Both the position numbers and the translations under genes were made by a program. Source: JBGAQP01 sp044220635 (GTDB taxonomy: Bacteria > Pseudomonadota > Gammaproteobacteria > Burkholderiales > Usitatibacteraceae). Taken from it: a stretch of 64,000 nucleotides of DNA. The notes below the pieces were generated by a model. It did no database searches, had not been told where the DNA came from, and saw only the letters and a list, made by a program, of their open reading frames with translations. The stretch is from the NCBI GenBank assembly GCA_044220635.1, contig JBGAQP010000004.1:97379-161378 (forward strand), given 5' to 3'. Of the stretch, positions 23,907-31,919 are shown piece by piece. Positions within the stretch are counted from its first letter, which is position 1; each line of letters opens with the position of its first letter.

Positions 23907-25532
23907 ATGAGAAAACCCTTCGCCATCACGCTCGACCCGGGCTCCAGCCTCGCCAACCACACGGGCTCGTGGCGCACCAGCCGCCCCGAGTACGTCGACC
24001 GCCTGCCGCCGTGCAACAACGCCTGCCCCGCGGGCGAGGACATCCAGGGCTGGCTCTTCCACGCCGAGTCGGGCGACTACGAGGCCGCGTGGCGATCCCT
24101 CGTCCGGAACAACCCCCTGCCCGCGGTGATGGGCCGCGTGTGCTACCACCCCTGCGAAGGCGCGTGCAACCGCGCGCAGCTCGATTCCTCCGTGGGCATC
24201 AACTCCGTGGAGCATTTCCTCGGCGACGAGGCCCTGCGGCGCGGCTGGAAGTTCGATCCCCCGGCCGCCGCCAGCGGCAAGCGCGTGCTCGTCGTGGGCG
24301 CGGGCCCCTCGGGGCTCTCGGCCGCCTACCACCTCGCGCGCCTCGGCCACAAGGTCACGATCCACGAGGCGGGACCCATGGCCGGCGGGATGATGCGCTT
24401 CGGCATCCCCAAGTACCGCCTGCCGAGGGACGTCCTCGACGGCGAGGTGCAGCGCATCCTCGACCTCGGCGTGGAGCTCCGGCTCGATGCGAAGGTCGAC
24501 GACGTGATGGCCACGATGAAGTCCGGGAGATTCGACGCGGTGTTCCTCGCCGTGGGCGCGCACATCGCCAAGCGCGCCTACATTCCCGCCAACGAGGCGG
24601 CGAAGATCCTCGACGCGGTGCAGGTGCTTCGCGGCATGGAAGGCGACTCGAAGCCGCTGCTCGGCCGGCGCGTGGTGGTCTACGGGGGCGGCAACACCGC
24701 GATCGACGTCGCGCGCACCGCCAAGCGCCTGGGCGCGGAGGAGGCGATGATCGTCTACCGCCGCACGCGCGAGAAGATGCCCGCGCACGACTTCGAGGTG
24801 CAGGACGCGCTCGAGGAAGGCGTGCTCATCAAGTGGCTCTCCACGATCAAGGAGGCGGGAGAGGGCGCCATCACCGTCGAGAAGATGCAGCTCGACGCGA
24901 AGGGCGTGCCGCAGCCGACCGGGGAATTCGAGAAGCTCGAGGCCGACTCCGTCGTGCTCGCCCTCGGCCAGGACGTGGACCTCTCGCTCCTCGACCGCGT
25001 GCCGGGCATGCGGATCGAGGGCGGCGTCGTGAAGGTCGGCCCCAACATGATGACCTCGCACCCCGGCATCTTCGCCGGCGGCGACATGGTGCCCGCCGAG
25101 CGCACCGTGACGGTGGCGATCGGCCACGGCAAGAAGGCGGCGCGCCACATCGACGCCTGGCTGCGGGGCGCGGCGTACGACCCGGGCCCGAAGCACGAGC
25201 TCGCCGAGTACGCGAGGCTCAACACCTGGTACTACTCGGACGCCTCGAAGACCGTGCGCCCGATCCTCGACCTGCAGAAGCGCATCACCTCCTTCGACGA
25301 GGTGGTGATGGCGCTCGACGCGAACACGGCGCTCTTCGAGGCCCGGAGGTGCCTGTCCTGCGGCAACTGCTTCGAGTGCGACAACTGCTACGGGGTGTGC
25401 CCCGACAACGCGGTCGTGAAGCTCGGGCCCGGCAACCGCTTCCGCTTCAACTACGACTACTGCAAGGGCTGCGGGGTGTGCGCGGCGGAGTGCCCCTGCG
25501 GGGCGATCCGCATGGTTCCCGAGGAGATCTAG
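23907..25532 (+). CDS. GltD-like FAD/NAD(P) oxidoreductase fused to a C-terminal 2x[4Fe-4S] ferredoxin domain
   Basis: 541 residues. The N-terminal Fe-S helical domain is of glutamate-synthase small-subunit type (CNNACPAGEDI near 36, YHPCEGACNRAQ near 84). An FAD fold (VVGAGPSGLSAAYHLA near 130) and an NAD(P) fold (VVYGGGNTAIDVARTAKRLG near 258) follow. The C-terminus is ferredoxin-like, with cysteines in CLSCGNCFECDNCYGVCP and CKGCGVCAAECPCGAI. As the last gene of the 2-oxoacid oxidoreductase operon it replaces the usual small delta ferredoxin subunit. It should pass electrons between the enzyme and NAD(P)H, giving a 2-oxoacid:NAD(P) oxidoreductase as known from some aromatic-degrading betaproteobacteria. 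Its stop overlaps that of the convergent amidohydrolase. Confidence 0.86.
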   Translation: MRKPFAITLDPGSSLANHTGSWRTSRPEYVDRLPPCNNACPAGEDIQGWLFHAESGDYEAAWRSLVRNNPLPAVMGRVCYHPCEGACNRAQLDSSVGINSVEHFLGDEALRRGWKFDPPAAASGKRVLVVGAGPSGLSAAYHLARLGHKVTIHEAGPMAGGMMRFGIPKYRLPRDVLDGEVQRILDLGVELRLDAKVDDVMATMKSGRFDAVFLAVGAHIAKRAYIPANEAAKILDAVQVLRGMEGDSKPLLGRRVVVYGGGNTAIDVARTAKRLGAEEAMIVYRRTREKMPAHDFEVQDALEEGVLIKWLSTIKEAGEGAITVEKMQLDAKGVPQPTGEFEKLEADSVVLALGQDVDLSLLDRVPGMRIEGGVVKVGPNMMTSHPGIFAGGDMVPAERTVTVAIGHGKKAARHIDAWLRGAAYDPGPKHELAEYARLNTWYYSDASKTVRPILDLQKRITSFDEVVMALDANTALFEARRCLSCGNCFECDNCYGVCPDNAVVKLGPGNRFRFNYDYCKGCGVCAAECPCGAIRMVPEEI

Positions 25533-26758
25533 CCCGCGCGGAAGAGGCGCTGCGTCTCGAACGCGGAGGCCGGCCAGCGCCCGCCCCGCCAGGCGATCCG
25601 GCGCTTGACCGCGAAATCGAAGAGCATGGGGTTGTGGTGCTGGATGTGCGCGAGGCGCCCGACCTCTTCCGCGGCGAGCACGCCCTCGTCGACCAGGGTC
25701 TTCAGCGACATCACCGGCACGATCCCCGGGCCGGGATAGTCCGAGCCGTTCACGAGCCTCGGCTGCCACGATTCCGAAGTGAGCAGCCGGCGCAGCGCCC
25801 CCGGCTGCCGCCCGCCGATGGTGACCGCCGAGAGGTCCCCGTAGAGCAGATCGACGTATTCGCGCGAGTCCATCAGGCGCGCGAAGAGCTCGAAGCTCGG
25901 CCTCGGCGTGCGCCCCGGGCCGCGGTCCGTGTCGAGGAAGTCGCCCTGCATCGCGCAGTGCGCAACGATGACCCGCACGCCCTCCTGGAGCGCCGCGCGA
26001 ATCCGCAGGGGATTGCCGAGCTCCTGGTCGCCGCCCTCGACGAGTTCGTGCTCCCAGCCCCCGTGGGTGATGAGGGGCAGCCCCGAGCGCGCGAGCGCCC
26101 GGTAGAACGGGGCGATGCGCGGGCTCGCGGGATCGATGTTCATGAAGTAGGGGATCCACTTCACCGCCCGCGCCCGATGGGCGACGGCCCAGCGCAGGCG
26201 CTCGAGCGCGTCCTCGCGGTAGGGGTGGATCGAGGCGGCCCATTCGAAGCGTTCCGGGTGCGCGCGGGCGACGGCCTCGACGTACGCGTCGGGGACCGTG
26301 AACACGGTGCGGCGCCGGTCGAGGCGCCCGGACGCGTCGCGCCAGCCGTCGAGGGCGAGCAGGAGCGCCTTTGCGCCCGGCGGGAACTCCCCGAGGAGGG
26401 CGAGGAGCCGCTCCACGTACTGCCGGTTCCAGAGGCTTTCCTCGTAGGGCATGCACGCGGCATTGGCCATCAGCGCGAAGTGCGCGAAGGAGAAGGGGTT
26501 GGCGGGCGTGCGCATCGCCGGGTTCACCCAGGGGTCGTCCGGTCCCGGTCCCTCGCCCGCCAGGTGGACATGCGCGTCCATGACGAGCGCCGGGTCGAGG
26601 CCCTCCCAGATCCGCGCCGTGAGTTCCGGATCGACGCGGTGGCCCTCGTCGCCGGCGCTCGCGCAGCGGTTGAAGACCTGGAAGGTCCCCAGGCAACCCG
26701 GGAGGGCCAGGGCGGGAGCGGCGGCGAGGGCCGCGAGGAAACGGCGTCGGCGGTTCAT
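25529..26758 (-). CDS. Amidohydrolase-2 family lipoprotein
   Basis: 409 residues. The N-terminus MNRRRRFLAALAAAPALALP ends in a lipobox (LPGC, Cys22), predicting a lipid-anchored envelope protein. The TIM-barrel metal hydrolase features are DAHVHLAGEG (H63, H65), LITHGGWEHE, VIVAHCAMQGDF and NGSDYPGPG near the end, which together supply a metal-binding set like that of the amidohydrolase-2 (decarboxylase/lactonase) family. Most relatives are cytoplasmic, so an envelope location is unusual. Substrate unknown. ATG at 26756-26758; divergent from the STAS gene across 129 bp that hold no other gene. Confidence 0.75.
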   Translation of the reverse strand: MNRRRRFLAALAAAPALALPGCLGTFQVFNRCASAGDEGHRVDPELTARIWEGLDPALVMDAHVHLAGEGPGPDDPWVNPAMRTPANPFSFAHFALMANAACMPYEESLWNRQYVERLLALLGEFPPGAKALLLALDGWRDASGRLDRRRTVFTVPDAYVEAVARAHPERFEWAASIHPYREDALERLRWAVAHRARAVKWIPYFMNIDPASPRIAPFYRALARSGLPLITHGGWEHELVEGGDQELGNPLRIRAALQEGVRVIVAHCAMQGDFLDTDRGPGRTPRPSFELFARLMDSREYVDLLYGDLSAVTIGGRQPGALRRLLTSESWQPRLVNGSDYPGPGIVPVMSLKTLVDEGVLAAEEVGRLAHIQHHNPMLFDFAVKRRIAWRGGRWPASAFETQRLFRAG

Positions 26759-26887
26759 GCGCGGGGCGGCGCGGCGCGCGGCCGCGGGCGGGAAAATCCT
26801 ACGCCTTTGCCCCGGGAATGGGGGTGGGTTGCCCTTCCCCCGGCGTTTCCCGACAATAGGCCCGATTTCCCCCAATAACGACAACGA

Positions 26888-27262
26888 ATGACCTTGACCT
26901 CTCGGCGCTTCGCGAACGCGGTCGTGCTGAACGCCGTCGGCCGCCTCGACCAGGACACCTGCGACGCCTTCAAGGGCGACCTCATGTCCCACGTCGAGTC
27001 CTCGGCGCGCGACGGGGGTGCCATCGTGCTCGACCTCTCCGGGCTCGAGTACGTCTCGAGCGCGGGGCTGCGCTGCTTCATGCTCGCCTCGCGGCAGGCG
27101 AAGTCGCAGCAGGGCCGCATCGTCGTGGCGGCGCTGCAGCCGATGGTCCAGGAGATCTTCGAGATCAGCCACTTCAACCTGGTCTTCCAGGTCTTCCCCA
27201 CGGTGCGCGAGGCCGTGGGGGCGGTCTCCGCGGACGCCGCGGCGGCCTTCGAGAAGAGCTAG
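26888..27262 (+). CDS. STAS-domain anti-sigma factor antagonist
   Basis: 124 residues, a single STAS domain of the RsbV/SpoIIAA type. The phosphorylatable serine region is GLEYVSSAGLRCFMLA near 56-72. In partner switching the unphosphorylated form binds the anti-sigma kinase and frees the sigma factor or other target. The candidate kinase (31416) and phosphatase (28223) are encoded in the same cluster. Followed 7 bp later by the MBL hydrolase gene. Confidence 0.88.
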   Translation: MTLTSRRFANAVVLNAVGRLDQDTCDAFKGDLMSHVESSARDGGAIVLDLSGLEYVSSAGLRCFMLASRQAKSQQGRIVVAALQPMVQEIFEISHFNLVFQVFPTVREAVGAVSADAAAAFEKS

Positions 27263-27269
27263 CCCGGCC

Positions 27270-28226
27270 ATGCGCGTGCGCTTCTGGGGGACCCGCGGCT
27301 CGATCCCCGTCGCCCTCACCGCCGCCGACATCCGCGACCGTCTCGCGCGCGCCCTCGTGCAGGCCTCCGGGCGCAGCTTCGGCTCCTTCGAGGAGGCCCA
27401 CGCGTTCGCGAGCTCCGAGCTCGATTTCTCGCTCACCCACACCTTCGGCGGCCACACGCCCTGCGTCGAGCTCGACCTCGGCGGCGAGGAATACTTCGTG
27501 TGCGACATGGGCAGCGGCGCGCGACCCTTCGGCGTGCACGTGCTCGCGCGCCAGGCGCGCCGGCCGGCGACCGTGAACGTCTTCATGTCCCACGTGCACT
27601 GGGACCACATCATGGGCTTCCCCTTCTTCGGTCCGGCCTACGTGCCGGGCACGAAGATCCGCATCCACGGCTGCCACGAGGTCGTCGAGCAGGCCTTCCG
27701 CCTGCAGCAGGCCGCGCCCTGCTTCCCCGTGGACTTCGGCCAGCTCGCCGCGACGATCGAGTTCGTGCGGCTCGAGCCCGACAAGCCCGCCGTGGTCTCC
27801 GGGCTCACGGTCACCCCGCACCTGCAGCTGCACTCGGGCGACTCCTACGGCTATCGCTTCGAGAAGGACGGCAAGAGCGTGGTGTACTCGACGGACTCCG
27901 AGCACAAGCTCGAGAACCGCGCCGAGGCCGAGGCCTTCGCCGCGTTCTTCCGCGAGGCCGACGTCGTGATCTTCGACGCGATGTACGCGCTCGCCGAAGC
28001 GATCAGCGTCAAGGCCGACTGGGGCCACTCGAGCAACATCGTCGGCGTCGAGCTCTGCCAGATGGCGCGCGCGAAGCACCTCGTGCTCTTCCACCACGAG
28101 CCGGCCAACGACGACGCCACGCTCGAGGGGCTGCTCAAGGAAGCGCGGCGCTTCGAGGAGCTCACGCGCGGCGACCACGCCCTCAAGGTGTCGGCCGCCT
28201 ACGACGGGATGGAGATCGACCCCTGA
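27270..28226 (+). CDS. MBL-fold metallo-hydrolase
   Basis: 318 residues. Metallo-beta-lactamase fold with FMSHVHWDHIMGFPFF (HxHxDH, near 107-113), further ligands VVYSTDSEH near 212 and LFHHEPANDD near 274, and N-terminal RVRFWGTRGSIPVAL, typical of PhnP/RNase Z-like phosphodiesterases. A role in nucleotide second-messenger hydrolysis or signalling is plausible given the partner-switching neighbours but unproven. Its stop overlaps the proposed CTG start of the CHASE2-PP2C gene. Confidence 0.85.
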   Translation: MRVRFWGTRGSIPVALTAADIRDRLARALVQASGRSFGSFEEAHAFASSELDFSLTHTFGGHTPCVELDLGGEEYFVCDMGSGARPFGVHVLARQARRPATVNVFMSHVHWDHIMGFPFFGPAYVPGTKIRIHGCHEVVEQAFRLQQAAPCFPVDFGQLAATIEFVRLEPDKPAVVSGLTVTPHLQLHSGDSYGYRFEKDGKSVVYSTDSEHKLENRAEAEAFAAFFREADVVIFDAMYALAEAISVKADWGHSSNIVGVELCQMARAKHLVLFHHEPANDDATLEGLLKEARRFEELTRGDHALKVSAAYDGMEIDP

Positions 28227-30265
28227 ACGCCCTGGGCGGAATCCGGGTCCTCGCCCTGGTGCTGCTCGCCGCGTTGTCGCTGCTGCTGGCCCTCTCGCCG
28301 CAGCCGGTCGAGCGGGCCCGCCACGCGGTCTTCGACGCCTACCAGCGCCTCTTCCCGCTCGCGCGCACGAGCCAGCCGGTGACGATCGTCGCGATCGACG
28401 AGCCCTCGCTCGCCACCTTCGGCCAGTGGCCCTGGCCGCGCACGCGCATCGCGGAGCTCGTGCGGCGCATCTCCGAGGGCAAGCCGATCGCGATCGGCAT
28501 CGACATCTTCTTTCCCGAGCCCGACCGCTATTCGCCCACGACGGTCGCGGGATCGTTCCCGGGCGCGCCGGCCGAAGTCGCGCGCTGGTTCGAGACGCAG
28601 CCCTCGAGCGACCAGATCCTCGCCGACACGATCCGCGGCCGCGAGGTCGTGCTCGGCATCGCCGCGCAGCCCGAGGCGCAGTCGCGCTATCCCGTGCCGC
28701 CGCCCGCCGCGCCGATCCGCTTCGTCGGCGGCGACGGCTCGCGCATCGCCGCCTTCCCGGGACACATCGGCAACCTCGAGGTGATCGACCGCGCCGCGGC
28801 GGGCCGCGGCCTGATGAACTCGGGCCCCGTCTCCGAGATCGTGCGCCGCTCGCCGCTCGTCGCGCGGATCGGCGAGGGCTTCTACGGCTCGCTCGCGATC
28901 GAGTCGCTGCGCGTCGGGATCGGCGGCGGCCTTTCCGTCGCCGACCGGGGCATGGACCTCATCGACGTCGGCTTCGGGGAGGTCTCGGCCCGCGCCCAGG
29001 CCGACGGGACGGCGTGGATCCGGTTCGGCCGCCACACGAGCGATCGCTTCGTTTCCGCGCACGACGTGCTGCTCGGCCGCGTGGCGCCCGAGACGTTCAA
29101 GGACAAGGTGGCGCTCGTGGGCATCACGGGGCTGGGGCTCCTCGACCACAAGACCACGCCGCTCGGCGAGCTCGTCCCCGGCGTCGAGGTCCACGCGCAG
29201 ATCGTGGAGAACCTGGTGGCCGGGGTGAACCTTTCCCGGCCGAGCATCGCCCCGCGCGTGGAAGCCGTGATGCTCATCGCCTGCGGGTTCCTGCTCATCG
29301 CCTTCCTCCCGCGAACGCGCGCGGTGCGCGGCGCCGCGGTGCTGGCGGGCGTCGTCTCCCTGATGCTCGCCGCGGGGGTCGCCCTGTTCCTCTTTTACGG
29401 TCTCCTGTTCGACCCGGTCCTGCCGGCGATCGGCGCCGCGATCCTGTTCGCAGCGATGCTCGTGGGCACGCTCGCGGAGTCCGAGCACCAGCGGCGTCTG
29501 CTGCGCGACCAGGCCGCGCGCATGGCCGGCGAGCTCGACGCCGCGCGCCGCATCCAGATGGGCCTGCTGCCCGACCCCGGCGAAGAGTTCGCCACCGAGC
29601 GGCGATTCCGCGTGGCGGCGCTCCTCGAACCCGCGCGCACCGTGGGCGGCGACTTCTACGACTGCTTCCGGCTCGATGGCCGGCGCATCTTCCTCGTGGT
29701 CGCCGACGTCTCGGGCAAGGGGCTGCCGGCCGCGCTCTTCATGGCCTCGGTGAAATCGCACCTCAAGAGCGCGGCGCTGCGCGGCGGGGAAGTCGGCGTG
29801 ATGCTCTCGCGCGCCCAGGAGGAGATCGGCCGCGAGAACCCGGAGCTTCTCTTCGTGACCGCGTTCGCGGCGGTGCTCGATCCGGCCACGGGCGAGCTCG
29901 AGTTCGCCAACGCCGGCCATGAGCCGCCGTTCGTGCGCAAGCTCCGGGGGGCGCCCGAGCGGCTCTCGCACGCGGGCGGCCCGCCGCTTTGCGTGATGGA
30001 CGGTTACGTCTACCCGACCTGGAGGCGCCAGCTCGCGCCCGGCGAGTGGCTCTGCGTGGTCACCGACGGGGCCACGGAGGCGATGAACGTTCGCAAGGAG
30101 TTCTTCGGCTCCGAGCGCCTGAAGATCGCGCTCGGCTGGATGCCCGAGAGCGCCGCGCCCGACGAGCTCATCCGCAAGCTGCGCGACGACGTGCACCGCT
30201 TCGCCGAGGGCGCCGAGCCCGCCGACGACCTGACGCTGCTCGCGCTGCGTTGGGAAGGAGCCTGA
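28223..30265 (+). CDS. CHASE2-domain sensor with PP2C/SpoIIE serine phosphatase
   Basis: 680 residues if translated from CTG 28223. The N-terminal membrane helix (VLALVLLAALSLLLALSPQP) precedes an extracytoplasmic CHASE2 domain (VTIVAIDEPSLATFGQWPWP to PGVEVHAQIVENLVAG). Three membrane helices lie near 350-420, then a coiled linker (QRRLLRDQAARMAGELDAAR) and an RsbU-type PP2C domain with metal aspartates in VGGDFYD (near 474), VADVSGKGLPAAL, TDGATEAM and ADDLTLLAL. It should dephosphorylate the STAS protein when its sensor is triggered. No ATG, GTG or TTG fits the N-terminus: CTG 28223 overlaps the upstream stop as CTGA, and the first GTG (28259) would cut into the membrane helix. Confidence 0.85.
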   Translation: MNALGGIRVLALVLLAALSLLLALSPQPVERARHAVFDAYQRLFPLARTSQPVTIVAIDEPSLATFGQWPWPRTRIAELVRRISEGKPIAIGIDIFFPEPDRYSPTTVAGSFPGAPAEVARWFETQPSSDQILADTIRGREVVLGIAAQPEAQSRYPVPPPAAPIRFVGGDGSRIAAFPGHIGNLEVIDRAAAGRGLMNSGPVSEIVRRSPLVARIGEGFYGSLAIESLRVGIGGGLSVADRGMDLIDVGFGEVSARAQADGTAWIRFGRHTSDRFVSAHDVLLGRVAPETFKDKVALVGITGLGLLDHKTTPLGELVPGVEVHAQIVENLVAGVNLSRPSIAPRVEAVMLIACGFLLIAFLPRTRAVRGAAVLAGVVSLMLAAGVALFLFYGLLFDPVLPAIGAAILFAAMLVGTLAESEHQRRLLRDQAARMAGELDAARRIQMGLLPDPGEEFATERRFRVAALLEPARTVGGDFYDCFRLDGRRIFLVVADVSGKGLPAALFMASVKSHLKSAALRGGEVGVMLSRAQEEIGRENPELLFVTAFAAVLDPATGELEFANAGHEPPFVRKLRGAPERLSHAGGPPLCVMDGYVYPTWRRQLAPGEWLCVVTDGATEAMNVRKEFFGSERLKIALGWMPESAAPDELIRKLRDDVHRFAEGAEPADDLTLLALRWEGA

Positions 30266-30292
30266 TCGATCCGGGGCCGGCCCCCGGCGGAC

Positions 30293-30892
30293 TCAACGGA
30301 CGTTGATCTCGACGCGGCGGTTGCGCGGCTCGGGGACGTTGTCTTCCGTGGGGATCAGGAGCTCGCGCTTTCCGCGCCCGGCGGCGGCGACGCGCTCGGC
30401 CGGGATGCCCAGGCCCACGAGCATCTCGCGCAGGCGCTCGGCCCGGGCGAGCGAGAGCTTGTCGTTGTACGAAAGGCCGCCCACGGAATCGGTGTGGCCG
30501 ATGACGACGATGTCGGGCAGCGGGCGGCGCTTGAGCTCGGAGAAGACCTTCTCGAGCTCGACCTTGGACTCCACCGTGAGCTCGTCCTTGCCCTCGAGGA
30601 AATAGAGCATGAACTTCGCCGGCCGGCCCGGAAGCGACTGGAGGGTGCCGCCGAACTCGCGCTGCACCTCGTCGGGGGAAAGCCGCGTCGGCTGCGAGTC
30701 GCCCTCGCTCGTGATGCGCTCGGCCGCGTAGGGCGAGTCGAGCACGTGCGTCTGGCCTTCGCGGTGGATCGCGATCGCGCCCTTGTGCCCGTCCTCGCTC
30801 GGCAGGACCGCGAAGAGCTCCGGGGCCCTCGGGGCCCTTCCGGCACACGCACTGAGGATTACGGCGAGGAGGAGGGGTACGAGGGCTTTCAA
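30293..30892 (-). CDS. OmpA-family lipoprotein
   Basis: 199 residues. Lipobox LSAC in MKALVPLLLAVILSACAG predicts an outer-membrane lipoprotein. A C-terminal OmpA-like peptidoglycan-binding domain spans about 90-199: MLYFLEGKDELT, IVVIGHTDSVGGLSYNDKLS, LARAERLREML, and NRRVEINV at the end. Encoded 12 bp after the FecR-domain gene. Its stop is convergent with the CHASE2-PP2C gene across 27 bp that contain a GC-rich inverted repeat (CCGGGG...CCCCGG). Confidence 0.88.
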   Translation of the reverse strand: MKALVPLLLAVILSACAGRAPRAPELFAVLPSEDGHKGAIAIHREGQTHVLDSPYAAERITSEGDSQPTRLSPDEVQREFGGTLQSLPGRPAKFMLYFLEGKDELTVESKVELEKVFSELKRRPLPDIVVIGHTDSVGGLSYNDKLSLARAERLREMLVGLGIPAERVAAAGRGKRELLIPTEDNVPEPRNRRVEINVR

Positions 30893-30904
30893 ATGGCGGT
30901 GTTC

Positions 30905-31357
30905 CTAGGGGCTCTTGGCGGGCGACTCGTCGACCTGGACGACGAATTCCGTGCCCCGCACGCCCATGACGGCCGAGGGGGTCCGGATCTTCATGGATTC
31001 CGGCGACTGCTTGACCATTTTGCCTGAAACCGCCGCAAGTTTCCCCTTCTTGAGGGAGCCCTCGAACTCGCCCGCGTGGGTGGTCGTGTCGAAGCTGTAC
31101 TTGTCGATCGCGAACACGCTGTTCGGCCCGACCGAGACGAGGCTGTTGTCGGTGAAGGTGATGCCCGCGGAGCCGTCGGCCCCGGTCAGCACCACGTCGG
31201 AGGCCTGGATGCCCATGCCCACGGTGGCCGGCCGCTTCTGGCCCGCCCGCTCGACCTGCACGGAGCCCTTGGAAACCTTGATCTGCCCGACGTCGGCCGC
31301 GACCGCGGTCCCTGCGAAGGCGACAAACGCCGCCATGATCAATGCCTTGTTCATCAC
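30905..31357 (-). CDS. Periplasmic FecR-domain protein
   Basis: 150 residues with signal peptide (MMNKALIMAAFVAFAGTAVA). A single FecR domain: QIKVSKGSVQVERAGQ, VGMGIQASDVVLTGADGSAG, and IRTPSAVMGVRGTEFVVQVD. It lacks the membrane anti-sigma part of FecR itself, so this is the stand-alone type often paired with CHASE2 or OmpA proteins, here in an operon with the OmpA lipoprotein and between the phosphatase and the anti-sigma kinase. Start could be 31357 or 31354 (double Met). Confidence 0.87.
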   Translation of the reverse strand: MMNKALIMAAFVAFAGTAVAADVGQIKVSKGSVQVERAGQKRPATVGMGIQASDVVLTGADGSAGITFTDNSLVSVGPNSVFAIDKYSFDTTTHAGEFEGSLKKGKLAAVSGKMVKQSPESMKIRTPSAVMGVRGTEFVVQVDESPAKSP

Positions 31358-31380
31358 TGCCTCCTGAGCCGATGGGCCCC

Positions 31381-31409
31381 TTTGGGGGGGGGTACCGTGA
31401 CTCTATAAT
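31381..31409 (+). promoter_or_regulatory. Probable promoter giving a leaderless mRNA
   Basis: Perfect TATAAT at 31404-31409 ends 6 bp before the ATG (31416) of the anti-sigma kinase gene, with a poor -35 (TTTGGG, 31381-31386, 17-base spacer). Transcription from it would start at or next to the ATG. Confidence 0.6.
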
Positions 31410-31415
31410 GCCCAA

Positions 31416-31847
31416 ATGAACGAATCTGTGAACGCCATCACAACCCGGGTGGGGATGTTTCCCTCCCGGCTCGAGGCCTGGAAGTCGGCCCGGGAGTTCA
31501 TCGAGGGCTTCTGCGCGGGGGCCGGGATCGGTCGCAACCCCTGCCTCAAGCTGAACCTGGTGATCGAGGAGCTCTTCCTCAACACGGTGAAGCACGGCCA
31601 GCGCGGGGGGAGCGATGCGCCGGTCTGGATCACGCTTTCGGCCCGGGGCGGGGAGGTTTCCCTCACCTACGAGGACCGTTCCGGGCCCTTCAACCCCTTC
31701 GCCAGCACGACCCGCGAGATGCTCGAGGCCCTCGCCGAAACCCGCCGCGAGGGCGGCCTCGGCGTGATCCTCGCCCACGGCCTCACCACCTCGTCCGAGT
31801 ACGCCTACCTCTTCGGCCGCAACCGCATCCGCCTCACCCTCGCCTGA
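31416..31847 (+). CDS. Anti-sigma regulatory factor, HATPase (RsbW/SpoIIAB type)
   Basis: 143 residues. GHKL-fold serine kinase: N-box KLNLVIEELFLNTVKHGQRG near 46-65, ADP-contact region LTYEDRSGPFNPF and glycine box RREGGLGVILAHGL near 111. The product would phosphorylate the STAS protein at 26888 and hold a sigma factor or another target. ATG 31416 follows the TATAAT box directly. Transcribed divergently from the FecR-OmpA pair. No sigma-factor gene is in the window. Confidence 0.87.
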   Translation: MNESVNAITTRVGMFPSRLEAWKSAREFIEGFCAGAGIGRNPCLKLNLVIEELFLNTVKHGQRGGSDAPVWITLSARGGEVSLTYEDRSGPFNPFASTTREMLEALAETRREGGLGVILAHGLTTSSEYAYLFGRNRIRLTLA

Positions 31848-31919
31848 ACCGGGGCCCGGCCTCCTCATGACGCCTGTAACACGGGTTGCGGGGGCGTCGG
31901 GGAGTCCGCCTCCCCCTTC

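Noticed and set aside
23661..26696. A 1011-codon minus frame over the oxidoreductase genes
   Set aside because: Antisense shadow; the plus-strand genes carry clear Fe-S, FAD and thiamine motifs.
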